From Hygrophila difformis (Eukaryota > Streptophyta > Magnoliopsida > Lamiales > Acanthaceae), in the NCBI GenBank assembly GCA_030278955.1, contig JAOANR010000006.1:30237124-30301123 (forward strand): a stretch of 64,000 bases of DNA, in the 5' to 3' direction. Positions 39,790-52,403 of this stretch are shown here, in pieces; within the stretch, counting starts at the first letter, position 1; the number at the start of each line of letters is the position of its first letter. Both the position numbers and the translations under genes were made by a program. The notes beneath the pieces were generated by a model. The model was not told where the DNA came from. It saw only the letters and a program-made list of their open reading frames with translations, and searched no databases.

Positions 39790-39790
39790 T
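39779..39790 (-). other. Primer binding site of the copia element
   Basis: The coding strand reads TTGGTATCAGAG just after the 5' LTR, matching the 3' end of initiator tRNA-Met. Confidence 0.85.
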
Positions 39791-40765
39791 TGATAGGTCC
39801 GTTTCGAGGGATAACCTGTGAACTTTTCCTGTAAACTAGTTCAAACACCTTTCGCGGTCACGTTATTCAGTTTAAGATAATATGCAGTGGAAGATTAAAA
39901 ACTGAAAAACGTAAAGGGAACAAACACAGGAATTTGTTGACCTAGTTCGGCCGTAGCCTACGTCTGGGGGATACCAATCCAGGAGTCTCCACTATATGTT
40001 CGAACAGGATCCGCGATCCAAACAATAGTGAATTGAAATCTGCCGAACTCCGATCTCCAAGCGGTTGAATTGTCAGACCAAAACTCTCCCTAGTTTTGGT
40101 GAAGATCTCCCCGAACTTGCTTCAATTCCTTGAAGGCTCCCCCTTCAAGTTTCCCTTGGACGAAACCTGTCCGCAGACCCTCCTCTTCAAGATATGTCTT
40201 TTCAAGCGCGGGTTTGACGATGCCTTGAATAATCCATTTGATTGAGTTCGTCTCCTCCAATCAATGGACACATGAACACCTTGTCGATCCAAGTTTACTC
40301 AAGGCGCGGTTGCATAAAGATGATTACATCACCATATACAACGTGGATCAATGAATTCTTCACGGATTGATGAATGCAAGAACACGGGTGAAGAATTTCT
40401 CTTGATACTCCGAATAATGAGAGGGAGAATTATAATTGTGTCAAATTTTTTCACACCTCCAAGTGAATGGCCAGCCACTTATATAGATCCTCCTTTGAAG
40501 TGCAAGAATCGGCTAAAAAAGGTAAGTAGATTCCTTCCATGTATGCAAATATTCTTTGGTGAGAAGTTTCCATGAATAGAGATTTTCCTCCCACAAAATC
40601 TTGATAGAAATCTCTGGAAATTTGCAGACAGCTGCTGGCACGATTCTGGAAGATCTGCAGATATACTTTCCATAAATAGGTTCTTCTGGATAAGATTTGG
40701 CCGGAGTCCATCGATGGTGTTCGAACATCTTTTGTGAACACATACTACCAAAAAAGTTCCTAACA
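39791..40765 (-). repeat. 5' LTR of the copia element
   Basis: Nearly identical to 35914-36887; differences cluster in the first 80 bp (plus coordinates), for example GAACTTGTCATG against GAACTTTTCCTG. Confidence 0.9.
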
Positions 40766-41108
40766 GAGAGGTTGTTCAATAATGAATGAAGAAGTATGAT
40801 TTTTACTTGTAGAGGGTTAAAGATGATATAGGACTGGAGTAATATGTTATTATTTGAGGGAAGAAAAAAATGATTTAAATTTATCATTTTCTTTTTTTTA
40901 AAAAAAAAAGATTTTCAAAAAGAAAAGTGAATGGTATATATATCCCCTTGAAAATAAATTATTTGCTTAATGGTAGCATTCGATAGTCCGTTATTTCGAT
41001 TTTCCTTATAAACTCATAATTTATGATGTTGAAATGTATGCATCTCTCTCACACACGCAACAATACATGAAGACTGAATTATGAGTTTATTTGATACTCC
41101 ACTTACTT

Positions 41109-41569
41109 CGGGCCCGTTTGGATTGGCTTTTAAAAAAAGCAGAAGCCAAAAGCAGAAGCAGAAGTGAAAGCCAAAAGCAGAAGCAGCTAACTTTTGTGTT
41201 TGGATGGAATGTTTAAAAAGCAGCTTTTTTTCAATAGTGTGTTTGGATGTATAAAAGTGAAAAGTGCTTTTGAAATGTGTAAATTACCAAAAAGGATATG
41301 CTATTTATATATGATAGTATATATTTATAGTGTAATTTAAATAAATTAATAGGGGCATTTATGACTCTGCACACATTACTAGGTGCTTTTGGCTTCTGCT
41401 TTTCGGAGAAGCACCACCTGGGCTGCTTCTCCCAGAAGCACTTTTGCAGCTTTTCGAGGTGCTTTTGCTTTTTCTAAAAAGCCAAAACAAACACACTTTT
41501 TCCTTCAAAAGTGCTTTTGGCAGAAGCAAAAGCCAAAAGCACTTGGAAAAAAGCCAATCCAAACAGGCT
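41109..41569. mobile_element. Non-coding MITE with GGGCCCGTTTGGATTGGC ends
   Basis: Inverted ends CGGGCCCGTTTGGATTGGC and GCCAATCCAAACAGGCT are flanked by CTT at 41106-41108 and 41570-41572. The segmental copy at 51686 lacks the insert, which fixes the boundaries. The inside is rich in AAAGCAGAAGC / GCTTCTGCTTT, which would fold into a hairpin. A 3-bp duplication favours a PIF/Harbinger-type mover. Confidence 0.85.
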
Positions 41570-42321
41570 CTTTATAGGAGTGTTTTATTTGCGCCCTGCA
41601 TTTATATATATAGCTTTACCCAGTTTTTTTTACCCTTCATGTATCATTGGGATTGTGCAACCTTAAATCCAGTGATTTAGATCAGTTTATCTAGCTTTTT
41701 TTTTTTAAATTATCTTTTTCGGGTTATAATGGTAAATTAATTTATTTATGTTTGGAAAAATAGTTAAATCGAATCAGCTAATTTGTGAGACATTGTGAGA
41801 TAAACTAATTTTTTGTGACAAAATAACTTAAAATAATTAATGTCCAAGAGAAAGTTATAGACACAACAGCTACATCAATCTCCATATCATACCTGAAACT
41901 ATATTGAAACAGACAATCGTTGGTAATTGACCATGGGTTTAATTAACCGTCGATAGTGTTGAATTTGATTTATAACAAATTAGTATGCATTGTGAATGGG
42001 AATATTACTTTTTTTTAAAAAAAATAAAAAGAAAATTTAAAAATTATAATTGAAGATCTCCGCAGAGCAGGTATAGAAGTGGTGAGAGCCAATTTTATTG
42101 GCGGCGTATTATTCTTTTCTCACAGTGTCGTTGAGCATCAACTAACTACCAACACATTGATCAGACTAATTGAACCATATTCATTATCAAAGCAAACCTC
42201 TCAATCACCATTGAATTAACCAACGAATGTGTGATACTCAAAATTTGCATATGACAAAATTGCAAATTTAATTATTTAGCTAGTGCAGAGGGATTTAATT
42301 TTAATTTGCGCTAATTTAATA

Positions 42322-42580
42322 CTCCCTCCGTCCCATTTAATTTGTCTTCTTTGACTTTTGCACACAATCCAATGCACGTTTTCAACCGTTAATATCTCAA
42401 AATATATACAACAAAAAATTATGTGAAATATATATTCTAAAACTACATGATTATACGATTCTAACAAGATCCAACTCGACTATTTTTTCCAAATATATAC
42501 TTGCAATAAAATTGAGTCAAAGTTGAACAATGAACAGTGTCAAAAAGTCAAACATGACATCTTTGGTGGGACGGAGGGAG
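42322..42580. mobile_element. Stowaway MITE 5
   Basis: CTCCCTCCGTCCC...GGGACGGAGGGAG with TA on both sides (42320-42321, 42581-42582); 259 bp. Confidence 0.95.
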
Positions 42581-42859
42581 TAGTAGGTTTGTATGAACTA
42601 TAGAAATATTATACTCCTATTATTAAGGGAAATGAGAAACTGATCATTAAACTTGGTCAAATATTTATTGTTGCTAACTTGGTCAGAGATAAATATAAGT
42701 AAAAACCTTGCTCACAATTCTGGCCAGCATCCCGTAAATCTTGGGCATTACCATAGAGTACCCGCAAGAATTGAGTCATGGGTAGCAGTAGCACTCACCA
42801 ATTCTTCAATTCAAATCCAACCCTAGATGAAGTAAATTTTTTAACTACCCTATTTTGTT

Positions 42860-42975
42860 AAACCCTAGCTTCCCATCGCCAATCTATAAAACGTTGTTCA
42901 TTCAACTCCTCTACATTGTTCGATAATTGCTTGAACCTCCGTCCGCTAATTATCAATTCATAAAATTGTAAGTCA
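42860..42975 (+). promoter_or_regulatory. Promoter and leader-like segment
   Basis: A telo-box-like AAACCCTAG (about 42869) and a TATA-like CTATAAAA (about 42884) are followed by a pyrimidine-rich leader and a GTAAGT donor at about 42968. No ATG lies in the putative first exon, so it would be a leader exon. Confidence 0.4.
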
Positions 42976-45720
42976 ATTTCCCTTTTCTCACTGATTCGTA
43001 ATCATCCCTCTTATGTAAATCCCTTTCTTCTTGATTCATAAACCTCTTTTTTTGTGTGTGAATTCGTTTCTGTCCGATGGGGAACCCGTTTGTGTAAAAT
43101 TTCTTTCTTTAGAAATCTAAACATGTGTATTCGAAAGTGGTCTTTAATCCCTTCGATCTTCTGTCCACACCTGTAAATGAAAACCCACTGTCCCATAGTT
43201 TGGTTATGGTTTGTCTGTCTGTTAGGAATATCTATATATATACACGTACCCCGGTGCTCGTGTGTGTATGTGGAGGCAAACTACTCTAATCTTGAGCCAT
43301 TTGTATGTTGTCGTTGCAATTCTGTTTTTGGCTTGCCAAATACTACTTATTTTAATCCGTTCCTTTTCCTTATTCCTGTAAATAGACAGTGACTGTGGTA
43401 GTCGTCCTCCTTGTTATATACTAGTATCAGTTTGAAGAAACATATAGATATAGATACCTACACTATGTTCAATGGGTAAAAGAAGAGAAAAGTGGGTCTA
43501 TCAAGTGTACAAGTCAAAGGTCAATAATATATTACTACTACTACTACTACTTTGAAGTGCAAATGTCCAGGGGAGTAAGTATTGATTCTTACATGAATTT
43601 TCAAAGCCTACAACACTGAAATAGTGAAATGCCAGTACTCATATGTGATTTTTAGATTGATCAGTAATTAATTAATTATTTACTTTACCTTGGACAGTGA
43701 TTAATTGCCTTGGATATCGAATAATTTGTCTAATTACTTTTATGTAAATTGCGTTGGATAGTGAATAATTACTCATATTGCGTGCTTGGAGTATGTATAA
43801 GTTATCAGCACTTCAGGAAGTACCATTGGGAGTTGGGACAGTAAGTATCTATTTGGCTATATAAATCAGTCTTGGCAAAAATGTATATGTCTAATGAAAC
43901 CAATGTATGATATATGGTTATTTGGATATTGGACATTGGATGAGGGTAATTGTCCCTCTTATGAGTAGAGCCTGTATATTGGATATTGGATGAGGGTAAT
44001 TTCGATACGATACGGTATCAGTATCCGTATTTCGGTATGCTGCTTTCTGTTGTAGAATGACATTTATGTCACCGTGGTGTTACTGAGTGTTAGTGTTCTT
44101 AAATGCTTTAAATATCCTAGGTTGACATGAATGTCTCAATAAATGCTTGAATGTTGGTTTTTAGCATTATTGTAGCCTTAGATCTTTACTTTATGCTTTA
44201 GGATGGCTTAGATAATTTTAGGGTTATTTTCAGTTAGGGCTTTTGCTTATTTATTATTCTGCTTAGATCTGAAACTTCATTTTATGCTTCCTTGGATTTA
44301 TTTAGGTGTTCTTAGAGGATATTCTTTTTTTTTTTCTTAGTTTTTAGATGTAGGTTGGTTTGTGTAGTTTTAATTTCAGGTTTGTAGTATTTAGATCTAC
44401 TTTATGTTTGAAACCCACTCTTTTTATGTACTTCATGTAAAAGCATAAAATCTGTACAAGTGTTGATTTGGTGAATCCCATTCGGTGGGCTTATTGCACT
44501 ATTGTACAATTAGCTCTTCTTCGTTTGTTTGTTTACTAATCCATATATGCTACTCCCTCAGGTTTTTTAATAACATTGCAATTTTGCATATTATTCATTA
44601 ATTAATGTATTTTAATTCAATTCATAGTCAATTCAAGTGATATGTGGTTGGATTTATATAATTTTATAATTTACTATATATAATTTAAATTGTTACTGAT
44701 TAAAAATTTGTATTGAAATACGTGCAGTAGGTGCAAGCTTTGCACCCGTTTGAGCCATGACTCTGAGCAAGAAGGTATAATGCTTTTTTTGGCTTAACAA
44801 TACGGTAGAAGTACATTATCAGTAGTTTTTTGCTACTATCTTAGATTTTTCTTTATTTCTCCTTTTATGTTTTCTGTCAGCAGATGTTTGATTTATGTAG
44901 GCCTGTTTTCAATTCATTGGCAACTAGGTGTTTCAGATTCACTGCATCCCTGTTGGATAAAACTGGCCAACCTGCTACATCAGGTTCTTTAATGGGACCT
45001 CTACCAATATCTGGGGCTTTTAAGAGGAGAATGGATACCGAAATACTTATTGCTTTGTTTTGCAGATTCAACAAGTGATTCGTAGATACTCCAACTCAAA
45101 CAACTCATCCGACTGGAGGAGAGATGACTAAAAAGAGGTGAGGCTAATTTCTTAAAGTTGAAGGCAAGATTGGAAGGAAAGTCGAATGAAAGTGCAAAAT
45201 TGCATTGATACTCCAACTCAGGTTATTATTGTTAATATTTATTATTGTTCTATTTTCCCGTATTCTTCTGCACGTAGCCTTGCTCAGTACGTTGTACCGA
45301 CTCCCTTTGCTTTTGTCTGTTTTATAGATTCTGCTGGAGGCGCTGGAGCATGACTGGAGAGATCACATAGATATGATCTATATGCTATTTCATTATATTT
45401 ATGTGATACTCTGTTGCTACATTATGACTTGGCACTTTGTTTAATTGTTTAATTGAGGAATGTGAGCCTAGGATTTACATTCTGTCGGCATGTGGTCTTA
45501 TGTGATTTATTGCTTTGGGCTGGTAGCCGTGTTAGAGATATTGGCATGTTGTCTAATGCTGTTTTTGAGAGGCTTGTAGTCTGGATGATTGCTGAAACTA
45601 TTATGTGGAGATTATGTGAGACTTTATATGTGCCTATAGTTTAGGATAGTTAGTATGGCGGTAATGCGTGCAGAAATCAGGTTTGAATTTTTGGGGCGTT
45701 ACATTACATCTATATAAACC
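42976..45720 (+). pseudogene. Possible remnant of a host gene, not recognised
   Basis: Downstream of the leader-like exon, most of 42976-44700 is T-rich, intron-like DNA without a gene, with a short (ACT)n run near 43535. At 44757 an ATG opens a short exon (MTLSKK, then a GT donor), and an AG acceptor before 44884 opens a frame to 45078 (MFDLCRPVFNSLATRCFRF at the start). After that the frame ends and only weak exon-like pieces follow (GATACTCCAACTCA occurs twice, at about 45087 and 45208). I do not recognise the product. It could be a truncated gene, a capture or chance. Confidence 0.3.
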
Positions 45721-45889
45721 CTCCACTATAGTCTACAAGCCCTCATTCACAACTCAATATTTTATTATTATTATTTTTATTTGTTAAAATCTTAAGTTTG
45801 TGAAAACGGAAAAAGGAGAGTATAATTATATTTATATTAGAGTAGGGATATTGTTGTGTTGTGGTCGTGTCCATAGTAGCTGAGAAGCT

Positions 45890-48594
45890 ACTATTCTTGA
45901 CGGAGCCCTAATTGCAGCCGAGGTTATACATTCTACAAAAAAATCAGGTCGCAGAGGTTTTATCCTTAAACTTGATTTTGCTAAGGCGTACGACAACGTT
46001 TCGTGTGACGCATTGCTTAGGACGTTGAGGGCGATGGGATTCGGTAGTAAGTGGATAAAGTGGATTGAGGTATGTCTGTCCTCTGCCTCAGCCGCTGTGA
46101 TGGTGAACGGATCCCCCACGAAGTTTTTTAAGTTGCAAAAAGGACTCAGACAAGGCGATCCTATGTCGTCGTATTTGTTTGTGTTGATTGCTGAGGTGCT
46201 AAACAGGATGTTACATAGGGCGTCCGAGCTAGGCCTGCTGTCGGGTCTGAGTGCGAGCGGGATGGTCCTGTTATCACCCACCTACAATATGCTGACGATA
46301 CCATTATTTTTTGTGAAGGTGAATTATCCCAGGTAATCAACATTAAAAGGATTTTGAGATGCTTAACACTCTCTACAGGTTTAAAGATAAACTATGGTAA
46401 GAGTTGCCTTCTTGGCATCAATTGTTCGGAGGAGCTGGAACGGGAGGCTGCTTTTTTCTTCGGTTGTGGGGTGGGGACCTGGCCTCTCCATTACCTGGGC
46501 ATTCCGATTAAAAGCAGGGCCAACAGCTCGGGAATTTGGCATCCGGTCTTGGATAGAGTCGAAAAACGCCTGTCCGGTTGGCAAGGAAGAATTCTATCTC
46601 AAGCCGGTAGAGTATGTCTTATTAAATTTGTTATGAATAGCCTTCCGATTTACTATCTATCACTGTTTAGAATTCCTAAGAAGGTGGCCGATAGATTAGA
46701 GTTACTTAAAAGAAGGTTTTTTTGGAACGAATGGGAGGGAGTGAGGCGGATGCACACTGTCAATTGGGGGATGATCTGTCGTCATCTGGGTGATGGCGGG
46801 CTTGGTATTCTGGACATAAACAAGTTGAATGTTGCACTTTTGCTTAAATGGAGATGGAGATTTGGGGTAGAGGAGTCCTTGTGGAAATCGGTTATCAATG
46901 CAAAATACTATGAGATGGCTGGATCTTTAATCCCGGAAGTGAAAAAGGAGAGCTCGACTTGGGGAAGAATTAGTAGTTCGTGGGAGCAGGTGCTGAATGC
47001 GACTCCCGGGGGGGGGCGGTTTCATTCAAGTTGGCGATGGGACTAAGGTCAGGTTCTGGCAAGATTGTTGGGTGTTGGAAGGGCAGTCATTGATGAAGAT
47101 GTTTCCTAGAATATTTGCTTTGGCAGTAAGAAAAGGAGGGAGGATCGCTGACTATGGGAGCTGGAGGGGTGGTGAGTGGGAATGGTGTATTGAACTTAGA
47201 CGCCCACTCTTTGATTGGGAGTTAGAGGGGTGGAACCAATTGATGGGAATGTTGAGTTGGACACGGTTAAATCGACTCTTGCAGGATAAAGTGGTGTGGA
47301 AGAAGGAAAGCACGGGTGTTTATACCACAAGATCGTGCTGGTCACGAGTGGAGGGCGACGGGGGGGATGGTTCGAACAGCTTTTGGAATAGGTATTGGAA
47401 AATCAAAGTTCCAATGAAAGTTAAACTACTCGGGTGGAAGGTATATCATAAAGCCCTTCCAGTCAGGGAAGTGCTCCTTAAGAGAGGTTGTATTGCTGCA
47501 GCTAATGCTGTTTGTTCATTATGTGAAAATGAGATGGAAACAGTGGACCACCTATTCTGTCAGTGCAAGATTGCATCGGAGTTATGGAGTCATATGATGA
47601 TGTGGTGCAGGGTGGTATGGGTTAGGCCAGGAAGAGCTGATTTGCTGCTATCTTCCTGGTTGGATTCGAAGATCATAACAGGGAGTACAGAGTGGTGGAT
47701 GGTGATGGGCATGGCCACGATTTGGACGATTTGGAAACAGCGCAATGGAAGAATTTTTAGAGAGCAGCAGAATAGTTTGAATAATGCTATTGAGGAAATG
47801 AAATGGTATAGCTGTTTATGGTGGAAAGCCTTAACTAACGGTGGTGTGGATATGTCTGAGTGCTATGGAACTAGTTTCCCTTTTGGCTTGGTTAGCAATC
47901 GCTGTCAGGTGCCGAGGTGTCCCCGCCTAGGCTTGGTATGGGAGAGACCGGAAGAAGGATGGTGGAAGGTAAATACCGATGTGTCGTCCTTTGGAAACCC
48001 TGGGCCAGCTGGTGTGGGCGGAGTAATTCGAGATGAGACAGGGAAGGTAATATTTATTCTCTTCGATTTTATTGGGCATGCCGACGCGGTGCTGGCTGAA
48101 GTCACAGCAGTCAACCGCGTATGTGAGGCTTTGGTCCGCGACCAAGGCTTCTCGATGAAGAAGTTGCTGTTTGAGTGCGATTCGGTTAATGTTACAAAGT
48201 GGATGAAAAATGTGGAGGCTGCCCCATGGAGGTTTCGGACATTGCTGGCACCTATTGTCCTGGTGATGAGGCACGCCGAGGAGGTGAGGGTGCAACACAT
48301 TTTCCGGGAACGTAACACTTTGGCAGATTACTGGGCGAGAATGGGCGGATCTGGGCAAGGGAAGGTGGAGCTCTGGAGCTAGGCTGAAGGATAGCCTCTG
48401 GCATGACGAATACAGAGTGGTCTGATGCAGCTACGAATCATATTATTATACTCATGTTAACATTGGACTGTATCGACTATTTTGTATGTGTGTAATGTTG
48501 TTGTTGTTTTGTTTTCGTGGCACCTGTAAAACCTGTGAATTGCAGGTCGATTATTCGTAATGAAGAAATATCATTTCTATTCTCAAAAAAAAAA
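45890..48594 (+). mobile_element. 5'-truncated L1-type LINE with perfect 17-bp target duplication
   Basis: ATAGTAGCTGAGAAGCT is found at 45873-45889 and again at 48595-48611, after a poly(A) tail. The insert starts in the middle of the reverse transcriptase, which is the usual 5' truncation of target-primed reverse transcription. The 3' UTR runs from 48383 to the poly(A). Confidence 0.95.
45899..48382 (+). pseudogene. LINE ORF2 remnant: reverse transcriptase, zf-RVT and RNase H
   Basis: The enzyme copies LINE RNA at the target site. Visible parts: the RT block LDFAKAYDNVSC and LRQGDPMSSYLFVL, then the catalytic YADD in another frame near 46290; the LINE-specific region after RT (LPIYYLSLFRIPKKV); the zinc-binding zf-RVT segment (LCENEMETVDHLFCQC); and a C-terminal RNase H (NTDVSSFGNPGPAGVGGVIR, LAEVTAVNR, FECDS, NTLADYWAR). 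Frameshifts lie near 46270-46290 and in a nine-G run at 47008-47016. The RNase H acidic residues look kept. The endonuclease and ORF1 are missing through truncation. Long open stretches (46354-47046 and 46997-48382) show the insertion is not very old. Confidence 0.9.
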
Positions 48595-48611
48595 ATAGTA
48601 GCTGAGAAGCT

Positions 48612-49186
48612 TGAGATTGTTGTTGGAATAGCAGTCCACTAGGCTTGTAAATAAAGGAATTTGCAGAATGAAAGAAAGCAATAAAGACAAATATGCGTGT
48701 TCCAAAATGGAAAGAAAAACATAAAGCAAAAAAAAAAAAAAATATTGTATGTAAAGGCTGCTTGTGGACCGGGCCTTGTAATTCTTTGGACCAACAGATG
48801 CCACTCGCACAATTTAATTTGTCTGATTTGGCTTAAGACCAATTTATCTAGGCTTAAGACCAATTTGTCTGCTTAAGACAAATATGGGTGTTCCAAAATG
48901 GACTCGGCCAAAGTTAAACAATTTTTATTTTTATTTTCTTCATGGTCGCCGTATCTGTCTGTCTGGCCGCCTGGAACTCTAACGACCACTATGGTTTCTG
49001 TTGCAACAGAACCAGTATTCCAATTGTGAATTGAGGGAGTAATTAATAATACAGATAAATAAATATTACTGCAGAAATCAAACCTCCCTTCCAAACCATT
49101 TTTTTATGAATATTCTTTTTAATTATTTTTTTTTTACTTTAAAACAGAAATAAAATCAAACATATACCAATTATTATTTAGTGGAA
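48612..49186. other. Non-coding DNA
   Basis: Host sequence after the LINE. It has a short repeat, GGCTTAAGACCAATTT(A/G)TCT, at about 48831 and 48852. No gene is seen. Confidence 0.5.
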
Positions 49187-49330
49187 CACTACAAGGATTC
49201 TCTATTTTAACGACTGAAAAAAATTTACTAAACAGGTTAGCGATCAAAATTCGTTAACGACTATTATTTAGCAACCGAAATTTATTAACTCTCACAATTT
49301 AGCGATGGAATCTAGATCTTTTATAAGTGG
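49187..49330 (+). mobile_element. CACTA-type terminal fragment
   Basis: CACTACAAGGATTCTC, followed by repeated TTAGCGAT and TTAACGACT phrases, is typical of the end of an En/Spm (CACTA) element. The partner end was not found. Confidence 0.5.
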
Positions 49331-49435
49331 AAGAATTCTTACTTAGCTAGATGATTTGCGGAATTTTTCTAATTACAATTTATGCTCGAACATTGGTAAA
49401 TGAATGATAGGACTCCAAGGAGGGGAGTAGAGATT

Positions 49436-50800
49436 TTTTTTTTTTTTGAGGAAAATAATTTTATTCCAAATGATCCAAAGATAGGATACTACAGGGTACA
49501 AAGTCATATGAAGATCAGCCTCACAAGGCACTAATCCATCGCAAACCAAATAAAGTACAAGACCATCACATACTCAATTAACAAAACCAGAACTCAAAAC
49601 CATCGATATACTTCAGGCTATATTCTCACCAACCAATCGATATAAGCTAGTTGAGCCCCACAACTACCTATTCCGACGTAGCAATCAGCAACACAAAAGA
49701 TGAGAACATCTGCCGCACATCCATCACAGAATCAGTCCATGGAAACTGTTACTTAGTACCATTCCTCAATTTTCTCACTTCCAGTTGCACCTGCTTTAGC
49801 CCAATGATCCGCCAAGCTATTCCTTTCTCTTAGGATATCTTGAAATCTCACTTCCCCCGCGCATCTCACCAGGTTCACAATAGGACCAATAAGCCCGTTA
49901 AGTTTCCACGGCACCACGCTTGGATCGCTCATGCACCTCACAACGTTTACCGAATCGCATTAAAAAGTAGCTTTTGTAAAGGAAAGCCCTGATTCCGGAT
50001 GATGGCCTGACATACTCGGCTTATAGCCATGAGTTCTGTTGTGGTTGAGTCTGCAAAACCAATGGAATCTGATAATATAAAGATCACTGTACCTGTCGCA
50101 TCCCTAATTATTCCGCCAATTCCGGCCGACCCCGGATTACCAATAGACGATCCATCCGTGCTGATCTTCCACCAACCGGTATCCGGTCTAATCCAACTTA
50201 AACCTCGCCTAGGTACCTTGCTTCTTGACCACCCGCCTCCTGGAAGTGTCTCCAACAGGTTTTCACCCGAGCTCCACTGCCCATGATCTACAAATTTCCA
50301 GGCAGCTTTCATCCACAAGAGAACCAGCCATTTAATCTCTTCAATTACCGCTGCCATGTCCCAAATTTTATCCTGGAATACAACCTCATTCCTCCACTTC
50401 CAAACACACCAGCAGATGGCAAGACACATCATACACCATACCTCCTTACGTCCTCTTTGGAGCTCATGTCCCAACCACCAATATAGGAGATGCGACACTT
50501 TGCCAGGGATGGCGCAACTAACTCCAAACCAGTCTGCACATACATACCATAAAGGACTCACAATCGCACAATGACAAAACAAATGATCAATTGTTTCTAT
50601 CTCATTTGAACAGAGACCACACTTTGCAACCTCTAGTGAAATACACCCCTTTCGAGCCAATTCCCCCCTCACTGGAAGTGCGTTCACCGTGACCTTCCAT
50701 ACCAATAACTTCACTCTCATAGGAGCTTTTATTTTCCACAACGTTCTCCAGAACCACTGTGATTCAAAACAATATAAAATGCACCACAACTGGCAACTTG
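49436..50800 (-). mobile_element. 5'-truncated LINE fragment, minus strand
   Basis: It starts, in plus coordinates, with a poly(T) run (49436-49448) and holds only the end of ORF2: zf-RVT (LCSNEIETIDHLFCHC) and RNase H (STDGSSIGNPGSAGIGGIIR, TTTELMAISRV, NSLADHWAKAG). The RNase H frame breaks near 49945-49955, where the FECDS-type motif is lost. It is the same family as the LINE at 45890 but a different copy. The target duplication was not resolved. Confidence 0.85.
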
Positions 50801-51324
50801 CTGCAGCTAATTAATAGACCTATATATATAGGAGTATATTATAGTATACCTCTAGCTCCAGGAAGGCTCTGACCCTTTAAACTCTCAAGTCTGAGTAATG
50901 AATGACAATCTGCCAAAATATTGGTCATATTATTGTGTTTTGAATACCTTAAAAAGCTTTCAAAGCATGTACTAGGATTTGTGCATCTTGCAGTTACCTC
51001 TTGTATGGAATATTCTCCATAATTTTGTTCAATTTTCCATTAAAAGATTTTTCTATAAATTAAACTCTAAATGACCTAAGTAGATAATCTGGACTATAAT
51101 TAATTATGGTATGAAAGATTATGTAGATCATTAGAGAGTAATTATGGATTAATTTCCATGACTTGCATGAGAAACCAATGTCTCTCATAAAAGATCATTT
51201 CTATTTTCATTTTATTAAAATTCCAAAAATATTTTCTTACTTTTATTTTGGTTTTTGCCCGTATTTGTATGAAGTATGTAGTAAGGGATATCACAGATCA
51301 ATGTTGACAAAGAGGTCTCTTTTT
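50801..51324. other. Non-coding DNA
   Basis: AT-rich sequence between the LINE fragment and the duplicated segment; no gene is seen. Confidence 0.5.
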
Positions 51325-52297
51325 TAGTAATGCCACAACTTAACGTATTTTGGAGAGGTTGTTCAATAATGAATGACGAAGTATGATTTTTACTTGTAGA
51401 GGGTTAAAGATGATATAGGACTGGAGTAATATGTTATTATTTGAGGGAAGAAAAAAATTATTTAAATTTATCATTTTCTTTTTTTAAAAAAAAAATTTCA
51501 AAAAGAAAAGTGAATGGTATATATATCCCCTTGAAAATAAATTATTTGCTTAATGGTAGCATTCGATAGTCCTTTATTTCGATTTTCCTTATAAACTCAT
51601 AATTTATGATGTTGAAATGTATGCATCTCACACACACACAACTATACATGAAAACTGAATTATGAATTTATTTGATACTCCACATACTTTATAGGAGTAT
51701 TTTATTTGCGCCCTGCATTTATATATATAGCTTTACCCAGTTTTTTTTACCCTTCATGTATCATTGGGATTGTGCTACCTTAAATCCACTGATTTAGCAT
51801 CAGTTTATCTAGCTTTTTTTTTTTAAAAAATTATCTTTTTCGGGTTACAATGGTAAATTAATTTATTTATGTTTGGAAAAATAGCTAAATCGAATCAGCT
51901 AATTTGTGAGACATTGTGAGATAATTATTATGACAAAATAACTTAAAATAATTAATGTCCAAAAGAAAGTTATAGACACAGCAGCTACATCAATCTCCAT
52001 ATAACACCTAAAACTCTACTGAAATAGGCACTCGTTGGTAATTGACCATGGGTTTAATTAACCGTCGATAGTGTTGAATTTGATTTATAACAAATTAGTA
52101 CGCATTGTGAATCGGAATATTACCTTTTTTTTAAAAGAAAATTAAAATTATAAAAGTGGTGAGAGCCAATTCTATTGGAGTATTTATTCTTTTCTCAGTT
52201 GAGCATCAACTAACTACCAACACATTGATCAGACTAATTGAACCATATTCATTATTAAAGCAAACCTCTCAATCACCATTACACTAACCAACGAATG
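51325..52297. repeat. Segmental duplication, copy 2 (empty sites)
   Basis: It matches 35881-35913 joined to 40766-42229 without the copia element and without the MITE. The uninterrupted targets are TTTTGGAGAGGTTGTTC (about 51346-51362) and CATACTTTATAGG (about 51683). Confidence 0.9.
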
Positions 52298-52403
52298 GTA
52301 AATCGACTTTATTATTGATTATACCCAAGGTTTAAAGTCTAAATTTGTTAGTATTTTATAGGATCGCATATTCGTATTGTACTCTTGTACAAGCTCTGTT
52401 CTA

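Larger units (their letters stand above)
35914..40765 (-). mobile_element. Complete gag-only Ty1/copia element
   Basis: Minus-strand element of 4852 bp. The LTRs are 39791-40765 (5', 975 bp) and 35914-36887 (3', 974 bp), both TGTTAGGAAC...GACCTATCA on the coding strand, with only scattered differences. The target duplication is GAGAG on the right (40766-40770) and GAGGG on the left (35909-35913). The uninterrupted site is present at about 51350. The only coding capacity is the gag gene; there is no protease, integrase or reverse transcriptase, so it must rely on another copia element to move. Confidence 0.9.
35881..42229. repeat. Segmental duplication, copy 1 (with two insertions)
   Basis: 35881-35913 plus 40766-42229 align with 51325-52297 at high identity. 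The differences are the copia element (35914-40765) and the MITE (41109-41569), both absent from copy 2. Homology begins at TAGTAATGCCACAACTTAAC and ends at CAACGAATG. Confidence 0.9.

Noticed and set aside
49892..50574. Plus-strand ORFs over the second LINE
   Set aside because: They are antisense to clear zf-RVT and RNase H sequence.
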